64,000 bases of DNA, taken from Mixophyes australis (lineage: Eukaryota > Chordata > Amphibia > Anura > Limnodynastidae). This document shows, piece by piece, positions 23,151 through 35,270 of the stretch (positions within the stretch are counted from its first letter, which is position 1; every line of letters starts with the position of its first letter). The notes under the pieces are model-generated. The model searched no databases. It saw only the letters and a list, made by a program, of their open reading frames with translations, and was not told the DNA's origin. A program made the position numbers and the translations under genes. The stretch covers positions 160,407,650 through 160,471,649 of the forward strand of contig JAVHZZ010000007.1 in NCBI GenBank assembly GCA_036250195.1. The letters are read 5' to 3'.

Positions 23151-26100
23151 GGGCACTGGGACCCTGTGGGACAGGACGTTGTCACAGCATGATTCGGGAG
23201 AGGCACTAGGACCCTGTGGGACAGGACGTTGTCACAGCATGATTCGGGAGAGGCACTAGGACCCTGTGGGACAGGTCTTTGTCACAGCATGATATAGGAG
23301 AGGCACTAGGACCCTGTGGGACAGGACGTTGTCACAGCATTATACAGGAGAGGCACTAGGACCCTGTGGGACAGGACGTTGTCACAGTATGATATAGGAG
23401 AGGCACTAGGACCCTGTGGGACAGGACGTTGTCACAGTATGATATAGGAGAGGCACTAGGACCCTGTGGGACAGGACGTTGTCACAGCATGATACAGGAG
23501 AGGCACTAGGACCCTGTGGGACAGGACGTTGTCACAGCATGATACAGGAGAGGCACTAGGACCCTGTGGGACAGGATGTTGTCACAGCATGTGACAGGAG
23601 AGGCACTAGGACCCTGTGGGACAGGACTTTGTCACAGCATGATACGGGAGAGGCACTAGGACCCTGTGGGACAGGTCTTTGTCACAGCATGATTCGGGAG
23701 AGGCACTAGGACCCTGTGGGACAGGACGTTGTCACAGTATGATACAGGAGAGGCACTAGGACCCTGTGGGACAGGTCTTTGTCACAGTATGATACGGGAG
23801 AGGCACTAGGACCCTGTGGGACAGGACGTTGTCACAGCATGACAACGTAGAGGCACTAGGACCCTGTGGGACAGGACGTTGTCACAGCATGATACGGGAG
23901 AGGCAGTAGGACCCTGTGGGACAGGACGTTGTCTCAGCATGATACGGGAGAGGCACTAGGACCCTGTGGGACAGGACGTTGTCACAGCATGATACGGGAG
24001 AGGCACTAGGACCCTGTGGGACAGGACGTTGCCACAGCATGATACGGGAGAGGCACTAGGACCCTGTGGGACAGGACGTTGTCTCAGCATGATACGGGAG
24101 AGGCACTAGGACCCTGTGGGACAGGACGATGTCACAGCATGATACGGGAGAGGCACTAGGACCCTGTGGGACAGGACTTTGTCACAGTATGATACAGGAG
24201 AGGCACTAGGACCCTGTGGGACAGGACGTTGTCACAGCATGATACGGGAGAGGCACTAGGATTCTGTGGGACAGGACGTTGTCACAGCATGATTCGGGAG
24301 AGGCACTAGGACCCTGTGGGACAGGACTTTGTCACAGTATGATACGGGAGAGGCACTAGGACCCTGTGGGACAGGACGTTGTCACAGCATGACAACGTAG
24401 AGGCACTAGGACCCTGTGGGACAGGACGTTGTCAAAGCATGATTCGGGAGAGGCATTAGGACCCTGTGGGACAGGACGTTGTCACAGCATGACAACGTAG
24501 AGGCACTAGGACCCTGTGGGACAGGACGTTGTCACAGCATGATACGGGAGCGGCACTAGGACCCTGTGGGACAGGACGTTGTCACAGCATGATTCGGGAG
24601 AGGCACTAGGACCCTGTGGGACAGGACGTTGTCACAGCATGACAACGTAGAGGCACTAGGACCCTGTGGGACAGGACGTTGTCACAGCATGATTCGGGAG
24701 AGGCACTAGGACCCTGTGGGACAGGACTTTGTCACAGTATGATACGGGAGAGGCACTAGGACCCTGTGGGACAGGACGTTGTCACAGCATGACAACGTAG
24801 AGGCACTAGGACCCTGTGGGACAGGACTTTGTCACAGTATGATACGGGAGAGGCACTAGGACCCTGTGGGACAGGACGTTGTCACAGCATGATTCGGGAG
24901 AGGCACTAGGACCCTGTGGGACAGGACGTTGTCACAGCATGATACAGGAGAGGCACTAGGACCCTGTGGGACAGGACGTTGTCACAGCATGATACAGGAG
25001 AGGCACTAGGACCCTGTGGGACAGGACTTTGTCACAGCATGATACAGGAGAGGCACTAGGACCCTGTGGGACAGGACTTTGTCACAGCATGATACGGGAG
25101 AGGCACTAGGACCCTGTGGGACAGGACGTTGTCTCAGCATGATACGGGAGAGGCACTAGGACCCTGTGGGACAGGACGTTGTCACAGCATGATACAGGAG
25201 AGGCACTAGGACCCTGTGGGACAGGACTTTGTCACAGCATGATACAGGAGAGGCACTGGGACCCTGTGGGACAGGACGTTGTCACAGTATGATACAGGAG
25301 AGGCACTAGGACCCTGTGGGACAGGACGTTGTCTCAGCATGATACGGGAGCGGCACTAGGACCCTGTGGGACAGGACGTTGTCACAGCATGATACAGGAG
25401 AGGCACTAGGACCCTGTGGGACAGGACGTTGTCACAGCATGATACAGGAGAGGCACTAGGACCCTGTGGGACAGGACGTTGTCACAGCATGATTCGGGAG
25501 AGGCACTAGGACCCTGTGGGACAGGACGTTGTCACAGTATGATATAGGAGAGGCACTAGGACCCTGTGGGACAGGACTTTGTCACAGTATGATACGGGAG
25601 AGGCACTAGGAACCTGTGGGACAGGACGTTGTCACAGCATGATTCGGGAGAGGCACTAGGACCCTGTGGGACAGGACGTTGTCACAGCATGATTCAGGAG
25701 AGGCACTAGGACCCTGTGGGACAGGACTTTGTCACAGCATGATACAGGAGAGGCACTAGGACCCTGTGGGATAGGACGTTGTCACAGCATGATACAGGAG
25801 AGGCACTAGGACCCTGTGGGACAGGACTTTGTCACAGTATGATACGGGAGAGGAACTAGGACCCTGTGGGACAGGACGTTGTCACAGCATGATTCGGGAG
25901 AGGCACTAGGACCCTGTGGGACAGGACTTTGTCACAGTATGATACGGGAGAGGCACTAGGACCCTGTGGGACAGGACGTTGTCACAGCATGATTCGGGAG
26001 AGGCACTAGGACCCTGTGGGACAGGACGTTGTCACAGCATGATTCGGGAGAGGCACTAGGACCCTGTGGGACAGGACGTTGTCACAGCATGATAAAGGAG

Positions 26101-27862
26101 AGGCACTAGGACCCTGTGGGACAGGACGTTGTCACAGCATGATACAGGAGAGGCACTAGGACCCTGTGGGACAGGACTTTGTCACAGCATGATACGGGAG
26201 AGGCACTAGGACCCTGTGGGACAGGACGTTGTCACAGCATGATACAGGAGAGGCACTGGGACCCTGTGGGACAGGTCTTTGTCACAGCATGATTCGGGAG
26301 AGGCACTAGGACCCTGTGGGACAGGACTTTGTCACAGTATGATACGGGAGAGGCACTAGGACCCTGTGGGACAGGACTTTGTCACAGCATGATACGGGAG
26401 AGGCACTAGGACCCTGTGGGACAGGACTTTGTCACAGCATGATACAGGAGAGGCACTAGGACCCTGTGGGACAGGACGTTGTCTCAGCATGATTCGGGAG
26501 AGGCACTAGGACCCTGTGGGACAGGACGTTGTCACAGCATGATACGGAAGAGGCACTAGGACCCTGTGGGACAGGACGTTGTCACAGCATGATACGGGAG
26601 AGGCACTAGGACCCTGTGGGACAGGACGTTGTCACAGCATGATACGGGAGAGGCACTAGGACCCTGTGGGATAGGACGTTGTCACAGCATGACAACGTAG
26701 AGGCACTAGGACCCTGTGGGACAGGATGTTGTCACAGTATGATACGGGAGAGGCACTAGGACCCTGTGGGATAGGACGTTGTCACAGCATGACAACGTAG
26801 AGGCACTAGGACCCTGTGGGACAGGATGTTGTCACAGTATGATACGGGAGAGGCACTAGGACCCTGTGGGACAGGACGTTGTCACAGTATGATACGGGAG
26901 AGGCACTAGGACCCTGTGGGACAGGACGTTGTCACAGCATGATTCGGGAGAGGCACTAGGACCCTGTGGGACAGGACGTTGTCACAGCATGATTCGGGAG
27001 AGGCACTAGGACCCTGTGGGACAGGACGTTGTCACAGCATGATAAAGGAGAGGCACTAGGACCCTGTGGGACAGGACGTTGTCACAGCATGATACAGGAG
27101 AGGCACTAGGACCCTGTGGGACAGGACTTTGTCACAGCATGATACGGGAGAGGCACTAGGACCCTGTGGGACAGGACGTTGTCACAGCATGATACAGGAG
27201 AGGCACTGGGACCCTGTGGGACAGGTCTTTGTCACAGCATGATTCGGGAGAGGCACTAGGACCCTGTGGGACAGGACTTTGTCACAGTATGATACGGGAG
27301 AGGCACTAGGACCCTGTGGGACAGGACTTTGTCACAGCATGATACGGGAGAGGCACTAGGACCCTGTGGGACAGGACTTTGTCACAGCATGATACAGGAG
27401 AGGCACTAGGACCCTGTGGGACAGGACGTTGTCTCAGCATGATTCGGGAGAGGCACTAGGACCCTGTGGGACAGGACGTTGTCACAGCATGATACGGAAG
27501 AGGCACTAGGACCCTGTGGGACAGGACGTTGTCACAGCATGATACGGGAGAGGCACTAGGACCCTGTGGGACAGGACGTTGTCACAGCATGATACGGGAG
27601 AGGCACTAGGACCCTGTGGGATAGGACGTTGTCACAGCATGACAACGTAGAGGCACTAGGACCCTGTGGGACAGGATGTTGTCACAGTATGATACGGGAG
27701 AGGCACTAGGACCCTGTGGGATAGGACGTTGTCACAGCATGACAACGTAGAGGCACTAGGACCCTGTGGGACAGGATGTTGTCACAGTATGATACGGGAG
27801 AGGCACTAGGACCCTGTGGGACAGGACGTTGTCACAGTATGATACGGGAGAGGCACTAGGAC
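23151..27862. repeat. 50-bp minisatellite, about 94 units in perfect register
   Basis: Each unit contains AGGCACTAGGACCCTGTGGG, ACAGGACGTTGTCACAGCAT and a variable decamer such as GATACGGGAG, GATTCGGGAG, GATACAGGAG or GACAACGTAG. The decamer falls at the same position modulo 50 from 23191 to 27841, so there is no net insertion or deletion over 4.7 kb. Variation is substitution only. The order of variant units in about 25,990-26,890 recurs 950 bp later. Confidence 0.97.
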
Positions 27863-28085
27863 CCAGGGAAAGTACCAGAGTTTGGTGACAGAGACTGTTG
27901 GTGGGAGGAGCCTCAGAGTGAGGACCGAGGAGACATTTTGTGAACAGAGAGAGGTATTTCTGCTGTGAGAAAAAGTGAGATAAGAATTGTTGCTGAGAAA
28001 TAGACTACTGCTGAGAGGGTGAGGTGTTTTTACATCCATAACCTGTATTTGTAAAGACTTGAAGACAAGGACTGATACCAGTGAG
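27863..28085. other. unassigned spacer
   Basis: Short non-repetitive sequence between the 50-bp array and the hAT MITE. Confidence 0.5.
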
Positions 28086-28394
28086 CAGGGCCGGATTAAG
28101 GGAATGGAGGCCCCTGGGCTAAGGGCCCCCAATGTGAGCCGCCCGCCGCCCCCCATGAGGCCCCCCCAAGCGCTTACCCCTCAGTCCCTGGCGCGCTGTA
28201 AGCTCCTTATTGAGGAGATCTCACGAGCACGGGGATGGATGGCTACACTGACAGTGCTCAGCAGCATTGATCGGGCTGGGGGCGCCCCCGCCCCCGGACC
28301 GATCAATAATGCTGCTGAGGACTTTGAAGGGCCCCCTGGATGCCCGAGACCCCTGGGCTATAGCCCAGTAAGACCAAGGGTTAATCCGGCTCTG
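28086..28394. mobile_element. hAT MITE with perfect 8-bp TSD
   Basis: Ends CAGGGCCGGATTAAGG and TTAATCCGGCTCTG. The octamer CCAGTGAG precedes (28078-28085) and follows (28395-28402), matching at all eight positions. The interior is GC-rich, with inverted segments around ATTGATCGG and CCGATCAAT. It has no coding capacity. Confidence 0.92.
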
Positions 28395-28541
28395 CCAGTG
28401 AGTCAGAATGGAGCTGACAACTATCTACACAACAGGAAACAGGTCTGTGTAATCACACTCACTGCACAGTATATACCTGCAGCATAGGACCCCATATAGA
28501 ACTGAATTACCAGTACTCATTCTGTTAATAACTTGGATATG

Positions 28542-28888
28542 TTATCATCATCATCATCATCATCATCACAAGTTATTTATTTAGTGCCACTAAGTCCGCA
28601 GCGTTGTACAGAGAACTCACTCACATCAGTCCCTGCCCCATTGCAGCTTACAATCTAAACTTCCTAGCATCCGTAGACCGAAAGAGAGACTAGGGTCAAT
28701 TCAATAGCAGCCAATTAACCTACCAGTATGTTTTTGGAGTGTGGGAGGAAACCGGAGCACCCGGAGGAAACCCACGCAAACACAGGCAGAACATACAAAC
28801 TCCACACAGATAATGCCATGGTCGGGAATTTAACTCATGACCCCAGTGCTGTGAGGCAGAAGTGCTAACCACTGAGCCACCATGCTGC
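28542..28888 (-). mobile_element. tRNA-derived SINE, nearly full length
   Basis: On the minus strand it starts GCAGCATGGTGGCTCAGTGG, with A box TGGCTCAGTGG. A degenerate B box, AGTTAAATTCC, lies about 45 bp downstream. The conserved GTGGGTTTCCTCCGGGTGCT block follows. The tail contains CGCTGCGGACTTAGTGGCAC, AAATAA and an (ATG)n run. A second copy in opposite orientation starts 342 bp away. Confidence 0.88.
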
Positions 28889-29229
28889 TAGCATAGAAAT
28901 AGCATCATTCCTGATTTTCTCCTGCAAGATCAGACTAAAGTACTGTGATAATAGTCATTATGTTATACCTGAGATAGTAACTGCTCTTTTTGATTGATGT
29001 TCTGAAGTTACAAGACTGCCATTATAATAGTGTTCCTCCATTGTGATAGAAGGGCCTCCTGTCCGGTTCTAACGAGTATACTTATGAAAACATCTATACT
29101 ACTATGCTCTGCTGAGGATGGACTTCATTAAAGGGGATTCATAGACTGTGATATCATTTTCTTACAGTATATTGTTTGAAATAAATGTTCTTTAAGATAT
29201 AAAGGTCAAGAATTGAATTAATGTATTCT

Positions 29230-29560
29230 TAGACAGTTTATGTGATAGTTAGCACTTCTGCCTCACAGCACTGGGGTCATGAGTTCAATTCCCGACCATG
29301 GCCTTATCTGTGAGGAGTTTGTATATTCTCACCATGTTTGCGTGGGTTTCCTCTGGGTGCTCCAGTTTCCTCCCACACTCCAAAAACATACTGGTAGGTT
29401 AATTGGCTGCTATTAAATTATGTCTCTGTCATTCTTTGTGTGTGTATGTTAGGGAAATTAGATTGTAAGCTCCAATGGAGCAGGGACGGATGTGAGTGAG
29501 ATCTCTGTACAGCGCTGTGGAATTAGTGGTGCTATATAAATAGATGAGGATGATGATGGT
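29230..29560 (+). mobile_element. tRNA-derived SINE, 5' end degraded
   Basis: Same family as the minus copy. The A-box region is degraded, but the B box AGTTCAATTCCC is well kept. Tail GCTATATAAATAGATGAGG with GATGATG repeats. Confidence 0.86.
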
Positions 29561-29851
29561 TATAAAAAGGTACTCAGAATACTGTGAAGCAGAGTTGTAA
29601 TCAAACTGTTTATATTATAGAGGCATTAATATATAGGAATATTATTATTGTTTTGTTATTTTGAAGTAAGGCCTGATCAGGCCTGTGAACACTGTATTTA
29701 GATTATACTTGTTGCTAATCATTCTTTGTGTACAAGTATATTAGTGACGTATTATTCCAGTATAATAAATCTAATGTCACTTCACTCATTTGTCCTTTAT
29801 GATATTGGGAACTCGGAGGTTCTTAAACACACTGCCTCTAAGGGGTGTTAC
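29561..29851. other. unassigned spacer
   Basis: No gene or repeat recognised. Confidence 0.5.
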
Positions 29852-31907
29852 ACACAGATATCTCCTGATGATGGGAGATTGCTGAGGTGCACAGATATCT
29901 CCTGATGATGGGGATTGCTGAGGTGCACAGATATCTCCTGATGATGGAGGGTTTGCTGAGGTGCACAGATATCTCCTGATGATGGGGATTGCTGAGGTGC
30001 ACAGATATCTTCTGATGATGGAGGGATTGCTGAGGTGCACAGATATCTCCTGATGATGGAGGGATTGCTGAGGTGCACAGATATCTCCTGAGATGGGGAT
30101 TGCTGAGGTGCACAGATATCTCCTGATGATGGAGGGATTGCTGAGGTGCACAGATATCTCCTGATGATGGAGGGATTGCTGAGGTGCACAGATATCTCCT
30201 GAGATGGGGATTGCTGAGGTGCACAGATATCTCCTGATGATGGGGATTGCTGAGGTGCACAGATATCTTCTGATGATGGAGGGATTGCTGAGGTGCACAG
30301 ATATCTCCTGATGATGGAGGGATTGCTGAGGTGCACAGATATCTCCTGAGATGGGGATTGCTGAGGTGCACAGATATCTCCTGATGATGGGGATTGCTGA
30401 GGTGCACAGATATCTCCTGATGATGGAGGGATTGCTGAGGTGCACAGATATCTCCTGAGATGGGGATTGCTGAGGTGCACAGATATCTCCTGATGATGGA
30501 GGGATTGCTGAGGTGCACAGATATCTCCTGATGATGGAGGGATTGCTGAGGTGCACAGATATCTCCTGAGATGGGGATTGCTGAGGTGCACAGATATCTC
30601 CTGATGATGGGGATTGCTGAGGTGCACAGATATCTTCTGATGATGGAGGGATTGCTGAGGTGCACAGATATCTCCTGATGATGGAGGGATTGCTGAGGTG
30701 CACAGATATCTCCTGAGATGGGGATTGCTGAGGTGCACAGATATCTCCTGATGATGGGGATTGCTGAGGTGCACAGATATCTCCTGATGGTGGAGGGATT
30801 GCTGAGGTGCACAGATATCTCCTGAGATGGGGATTGCTGAGGTGCACAGATATCTCCTGATGATGGGGATTGCTGAGGTGCACAGATATCTCCTGCTGAT
30901 GGAGGGATTGCTGAGGTGCACAGATATCTCCTGATGATGGAGGGATTGCTGAGGTGCACAGATATCTCCTGATGATGGAGGGATTGCTGAGGTGCACAGA
31001 TATCTCCTGATGATGGAGGGATTGCTGAGGTGCACAGATATCTCCTGATGACGGGGATTGCTAAAGGTGCACAGATATCTCCTGATGATGGGGATTGCTG
31101 AGGTGCACAGATATCTCCTGAGATGGGGATTGCTGAGGTGCACAGATATCTCCTGATGATGGGGATTGCTGAGGTGCACAGATATCTCCTGATGATGGAG
31201 GGATTGCTGAGGTGCACAGATATCTCCTGATGATGGGGATTGCTGAGGTGCACAGATATCTCCTGATGATGGAGGGATTGCTGAGGTGCACAGATATCTC
31301 CTGATGATGGGGATTGCTGAGGTGCACAGATATCTCCTGATGATGGAGGGATTGCTGAGGTGCACAGATATCTCCTGATGATGGAGGGATTGCTGAGGTG
31401 CACAGATATCTCCTGATGATGGAGGGATTGCTGAGGTGCACAGATATCTCCTGATGATGGAGGGATTGCTGAGGTGCACAGATATCTCCTGATGATGGGG
31501 ATTGCTGAGGTGCACAGATATCTCCTGATGATGGGGATTGCTGAGGTGCACAGATATCTCCTGAGATGGGGATTGCTGAGGTGCACAGATATCTCCTGAT
31601 GATGGGGATTGCTGAGGTGCACAGATATCTCCTGATGATGGAGGGATTGCTGAGGTGCACAGATATCTCCTGATGATGGGGATTGCTGAGGTGCACAGAT
31701 ATCTCCTGATGATGGAGGGATTGCTGAGGTGCACAGATATCTCCTGATGATGGGGATTGCTGAGGTGCACAGATATCTCCTGATGATGGAGGGATTGCTG
31801 AGGTGCACAGATATCTCCTGATGATGGGGATTGCTGAGGTGCACAGATATCTCCTGATGATGGATGGGATTGCTGAGGTGCACAGATATCTCCTGATGAT
31901 GGGGGGG
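29852..31907. repeat. 35/36/38-bp minisatellite, about 55 units
   Basis: The shared core is GCTGAGGTGCACAGATATCT. It is followed by one of three endings: CCTGATGATGGAGGGATT (38 bp), CCTGATGATGGGGATT (36 bp) or CCTGAGATGGGGATT (35 bp). A rare TTCTGATG variant recurs near 30008, 30265 and 30631, indicating higher-order duplication. Three minus-strand frames stay open for up to 713 codons only because the units lack stops. Confidence 0.96.
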
Positions 31908-32749
31908 ATAGGGTGTTATGTATGCGTAGCAAGTTACATACTGCCCATGATTGGACATCTGTGTTCTCTTTGTTCGCATGCATTGGATGTTGGGTACAAT
32001 TTCATGACATCATTAGGAAACTATGAATCTGGTTTCTCCCTAATACACCATATATAACATGTTTCCAACTTCACCAATAAAGGCAGCTTCAATGTCCCAT
32101 CACTTTTGTCATTTACTTCAGTGTTTGTACTTGAGAGAGTTCCTCTTTCTTTTATATACACGTTCCATTTACTATATTTCCTTTAAATTGTAAGGTCTTG
32201 AGAGTAGGACTCTTAACTTTGGGTTCATTGTTCAATTTCGTTTTGATGCCCAGTACATATGTATAATGTTCTCATAACATATCAGGAAGTAAGATACTTT
32301 CCATCTATGCACCTTTACTATCAGTTATTCTCTGTACAAGACTAGAACAGATTTGGCCTTTCTTTTACAGCATGTTTGAATATATTTGTATTTATAGTGT
32401 AATATACTGGGAAATATAGGTGAGAATGAAGGAAAAAGCTTTTTCGAGATGCCAGTAAACTGACGGGAATCACAAGAGCTGAAAGGAACTAAAGGATCTT
32501 ACTTGGATGACAATGGAGTAAAACTGGAATTCTCAGGGCTGATGTTTAAGCCCTAAAAATCTGCACGTTATTCTTATTTATGTTTGTCTTCATAGATGTC
32601 TCTTTACATCTATTATGTAAAGACCAAAAAATCGCATTATTCCTTCTCTGCTCTAGTTTACACATCTAATCTGCTCCGCTAAATCCACTCAAATATCAGC
32701 TTGTAAATCTATTTCATTCATTTCAGTATATTTTAGTATATCACACTCC
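31908..32749. other. unassigned, possible LTR-like start
   Basis: The first 200 bp contain TGTTATGTATGCG, TATATAACATG and AATAAAGG in an order that could fit an LTR, but I found no matching end or duplication. The rest is AT-rich with no gene. Confidence 0.35.
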
Positions 32750-33488
32750 CTCATATCCCTCTTGTCCATATCTCCCTCATAAATATCCTCCTCCTCCATA
32801 TGCCCCTTCTCCACATCCCCCTCCTCTTATCCCTCTTGTCCATATCCTTCTCCATATCTCCCTCTTCCATATCCCTCTTCTCCATATCTTCCTCCTAAAT
32901 ATCCTCCTCCTCCATATCCCACGTCTCCATATCCTCCTCCATGACCCCCTCCTCCATATCCTCCTCCATATCCCACGTCTCCATATCCTCTTCCATGCTC
33001 CCCTCCTCCATATCATCCTCCTCTATATCCCACATCTCCATATCTTCTTCCATGTCCCCCTCCTCCATATCCTCCTCCTCCATGTCCCACGTCTACATAT
33101 CCTCCTCCATGTCCTCCTCCTCCCACGTCTCCATATCCTCCTCCATATCCCACATCTCCATATCCTCCTCTATGTCCTCCTCCTCCATATCCTCCTCCTC
33201 CATATCTTCCTCCTCCATGTCCTCTTCCTCCATGTCCCACGTCTCCATATCCTCCTCCATGTCCTCCTCCTCCATATCCTCCTCCTCCATGTCCCACGTC
33301 TCCATATCCTCCGCCATGTCCTCCTCCTCCATGTCCCACGTCTCCATATCCTCCTCCATGTCCTCCTCCTCCATATCTCACATCTCCATATCCTCTTCCT
33401 CCATGTCCCACGTCTCCATATCCTCCTCCATATCCTCCTCCTCCATGTCCCACATCTCCATATCCTTCTCCATATCCCACGTCTCCAT
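32750..33488. repeat. pyrimidine-rich array, left part
   Basis: Interleaved CCTCCTCCATATCC, CATGTCCCACGTCTCC and CATGTCCTCCTCC modules. Unit lengths are multiples of three, so every frame reads as simple peptide repeats. It continues at 34749 after the LINE insertion. Confidence 0.93.
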
Positions 33489-34748
33489 TATTATTATTAT
33501 TATTATCGTTTATTTGTTAGGCGCCACAAGGTATCCACAGCGCCGTACATGGTACAAACAGTAGACTATACAGGGTAAAACAATACAGAACAGTAAACAC
33601 AAAGTACCAGAACTTCAGAAACTCCAGGCAGGCAAATACTGTAAAGACGGAGCGGAAGAACAGGTCTGGAGACAGGAGGGGAGAGGGGCCCTGCTCATAC
33701 GAGCTTACATCCTAAGGGAGGGTAGACAAAATCAGGCACAAGAGGGAGCCAGTGAAGCAAGGGGGAGAGAAAAAGGAGCCAGGGGAGAAACAGAAGGGTG
33801 AGAGGTTAAGTGGATGGTTGGTAGGCCTTAAGGAACAGGTGAGTTTTAAGTGCCCGCTTGAAGGAGCACAGATTGGGTGATAGACGGATGGAGCGAGGGA
33901 GGTCGTTCCAGTGGAGGGGAGCAGCTCGGGAGAAGTCTTGTATTCTAGAGTGGGAAGAAGTAATCAGAGTGGAGAAGAGGCGGCGATCATTGCCTGAGCG
34001 CAGGGAACGGGCGGGAGTGTGAATGGAGAGGAGGTTAGAGATATAAGGGGCAGTAGACTGGGAGAGAGCCTTGTAGGTGGTGGTGAGGAGTTTGAAAAGG
34101 ATTCTGTAGGGGAAGGGGAGCCAGTGTAAGGAAAGACAGAGAGGGGAGGCAGAGGAGGAGCGGCGTGAGAGGAAGATGAGTCTCGCAGCCGCATTGAGTA
34201 TAGAGCGGAGGGAGGCAAGGCGGGAGCAGGGGAGGCCAGTAAGGAGGAGGTTGCAGTAGTCGAGACGGGAGATGATGAGAGCATGGATGATAGTTTTGGT
34301 GGCATCTTGAGAGAGGAAGGGACGGATGCGGGCAATGTTACGGAGTTGGAAGCGACAGGCTTGGGCAAGGGATTGAATGTGGGGGGCAAAAGAGAGAGAA
34401 GAGTCAAGAGTGACTCCTAGGCAGCGGAGTTGGGTGACAGAGGAGATAGTGGAGTTGTTAACAGTTATAGAGAGGTCATGGTAGGAAGGGCGTCTGGGTG
34501 GGGGAAAGACAATGAGTTCAGTTTTGGAGATGTTAATTTTAAGAAAGCGTGAAGACATCCAGGAGGAGATGGCTGAGAGGCAGTCAGTTACACGAGAGAG
34601 GAGGGAGGAGGAAAGATCAGGAGAAGAGAAGTAGAGTTGAATATCGTCAGCATATAGGTGATACTGAAGACCGAACGAAGAGATGAGAGCTCCAAGGGAG
34701 GAAGTATAGAGCGAAAAGAGTAAAGGGCCAAGAACAGAGCCCTGAGAG
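33489..34748 (-). mobile_element. 5'-truncated L2/CR1-type LINE
   Basis: The 3' end lies at the left, with an (AAT)n tail and the minus-strand motif GGCGCTGTGGATACCTTGTG. The 5' end breaks off inside the reverse transcriptase domain at about 34746. CTCCAT stands on both sides (33483-33488, 34749-34754) and may be a 6-bp target duplication, though it is also part of the host repeat. The interior array sequence is cleanly interrupted. Confidence 0.88.
33806..34746 (-). pseudogene. LINE ORF2 fragment: reverse transcriptase C-terminal half
   Basis: An uninterrupted frame of about 312 codons that enters already open from the truncated 5' end. It begins [13 protein letters not shown], the RT motif before the palm, and reaches the catalytic YADD at 34643-34654. 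It continues past the first methionine (34558) with [21 protein letters not shown] and [11 protein letters not shown], which are typical of the L2/CR1 thumb and C-terminal region, and ends at a natural stop. The endonuclease and N-terminal RT are missing, so it cannot act alone. The intact frame suggests a fairly young insertion. Confidence 0.9.
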
Positions 34749-35270
34749 CTCCATATCCTCCTCTATGTCCTCCTCCCCCATATCCTCCTCCTCCATGTCA
34801 TCCTCCTCCATATCTTCCTCCTCCATGTCCTCTTCCTCCATGTCCCACATCTCCATATCCTCCTCCATATCCTCCTCCTCCATATCCTCCTCCTCCATGT
34901 CCCACGTCTCCATATCCTCCTCCATGTCCTCCTCCTCCATATCTCACATCTCCATATCCTCTTCCTCCATGTCCCACGTCTCCATATCCTCCTCCATGTC
35001 ATCCTCCTCCATGTCCCACGTCTCCATATCCTCCTCCATATCCTCCTCCTCCATTTCCCACATCTCCATATCCTCCTCCCTATCCCACATCTCCATATCC
35101 TCCTCTATGTCCTCCTCCTCCATGTCCTCCTCCTCCATATCTTCCTCCTCCATGTCCTCTTCCTCCATGTCCCACGTCTCCATATCCTCCTCCATGTCCT
35201 CCTCCTCCATGTCCCACGTCTCCATGTCCTCCTCCTCCATGTCCTCCTCCATGTCCCACTTCTCTATTTA
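34749..35270. repeat. pyrimidine-rich array, right part
   Basis: Continuation of the 32750-33488 array with the same CATATCC, CATGTCC and CCACGTCTCC modules. Confidence 0.93.

Noticed and set aside
23151..27862. CRISPR-like array
   Set aside because: Units are contiguous 50-bp tandem copies without unique spacers, and the DNA is vertebrate.
28800..28880. tRNA gene
   Set aside because: The A and B boxes belong to the SINE head; the B box is degenerate and no cloverleaf follows.
29838..31979. Minus-strand open frames of more than 700 codons
   Set aside because: They lie wholly over stop-free 35-38 bp units, exist in several registers at once and have no domain or splice context.
33964..34407. 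147-codon frame overlapping the LINE frame
   Set aside because: Shadow register of the reverse transcriptase frame.
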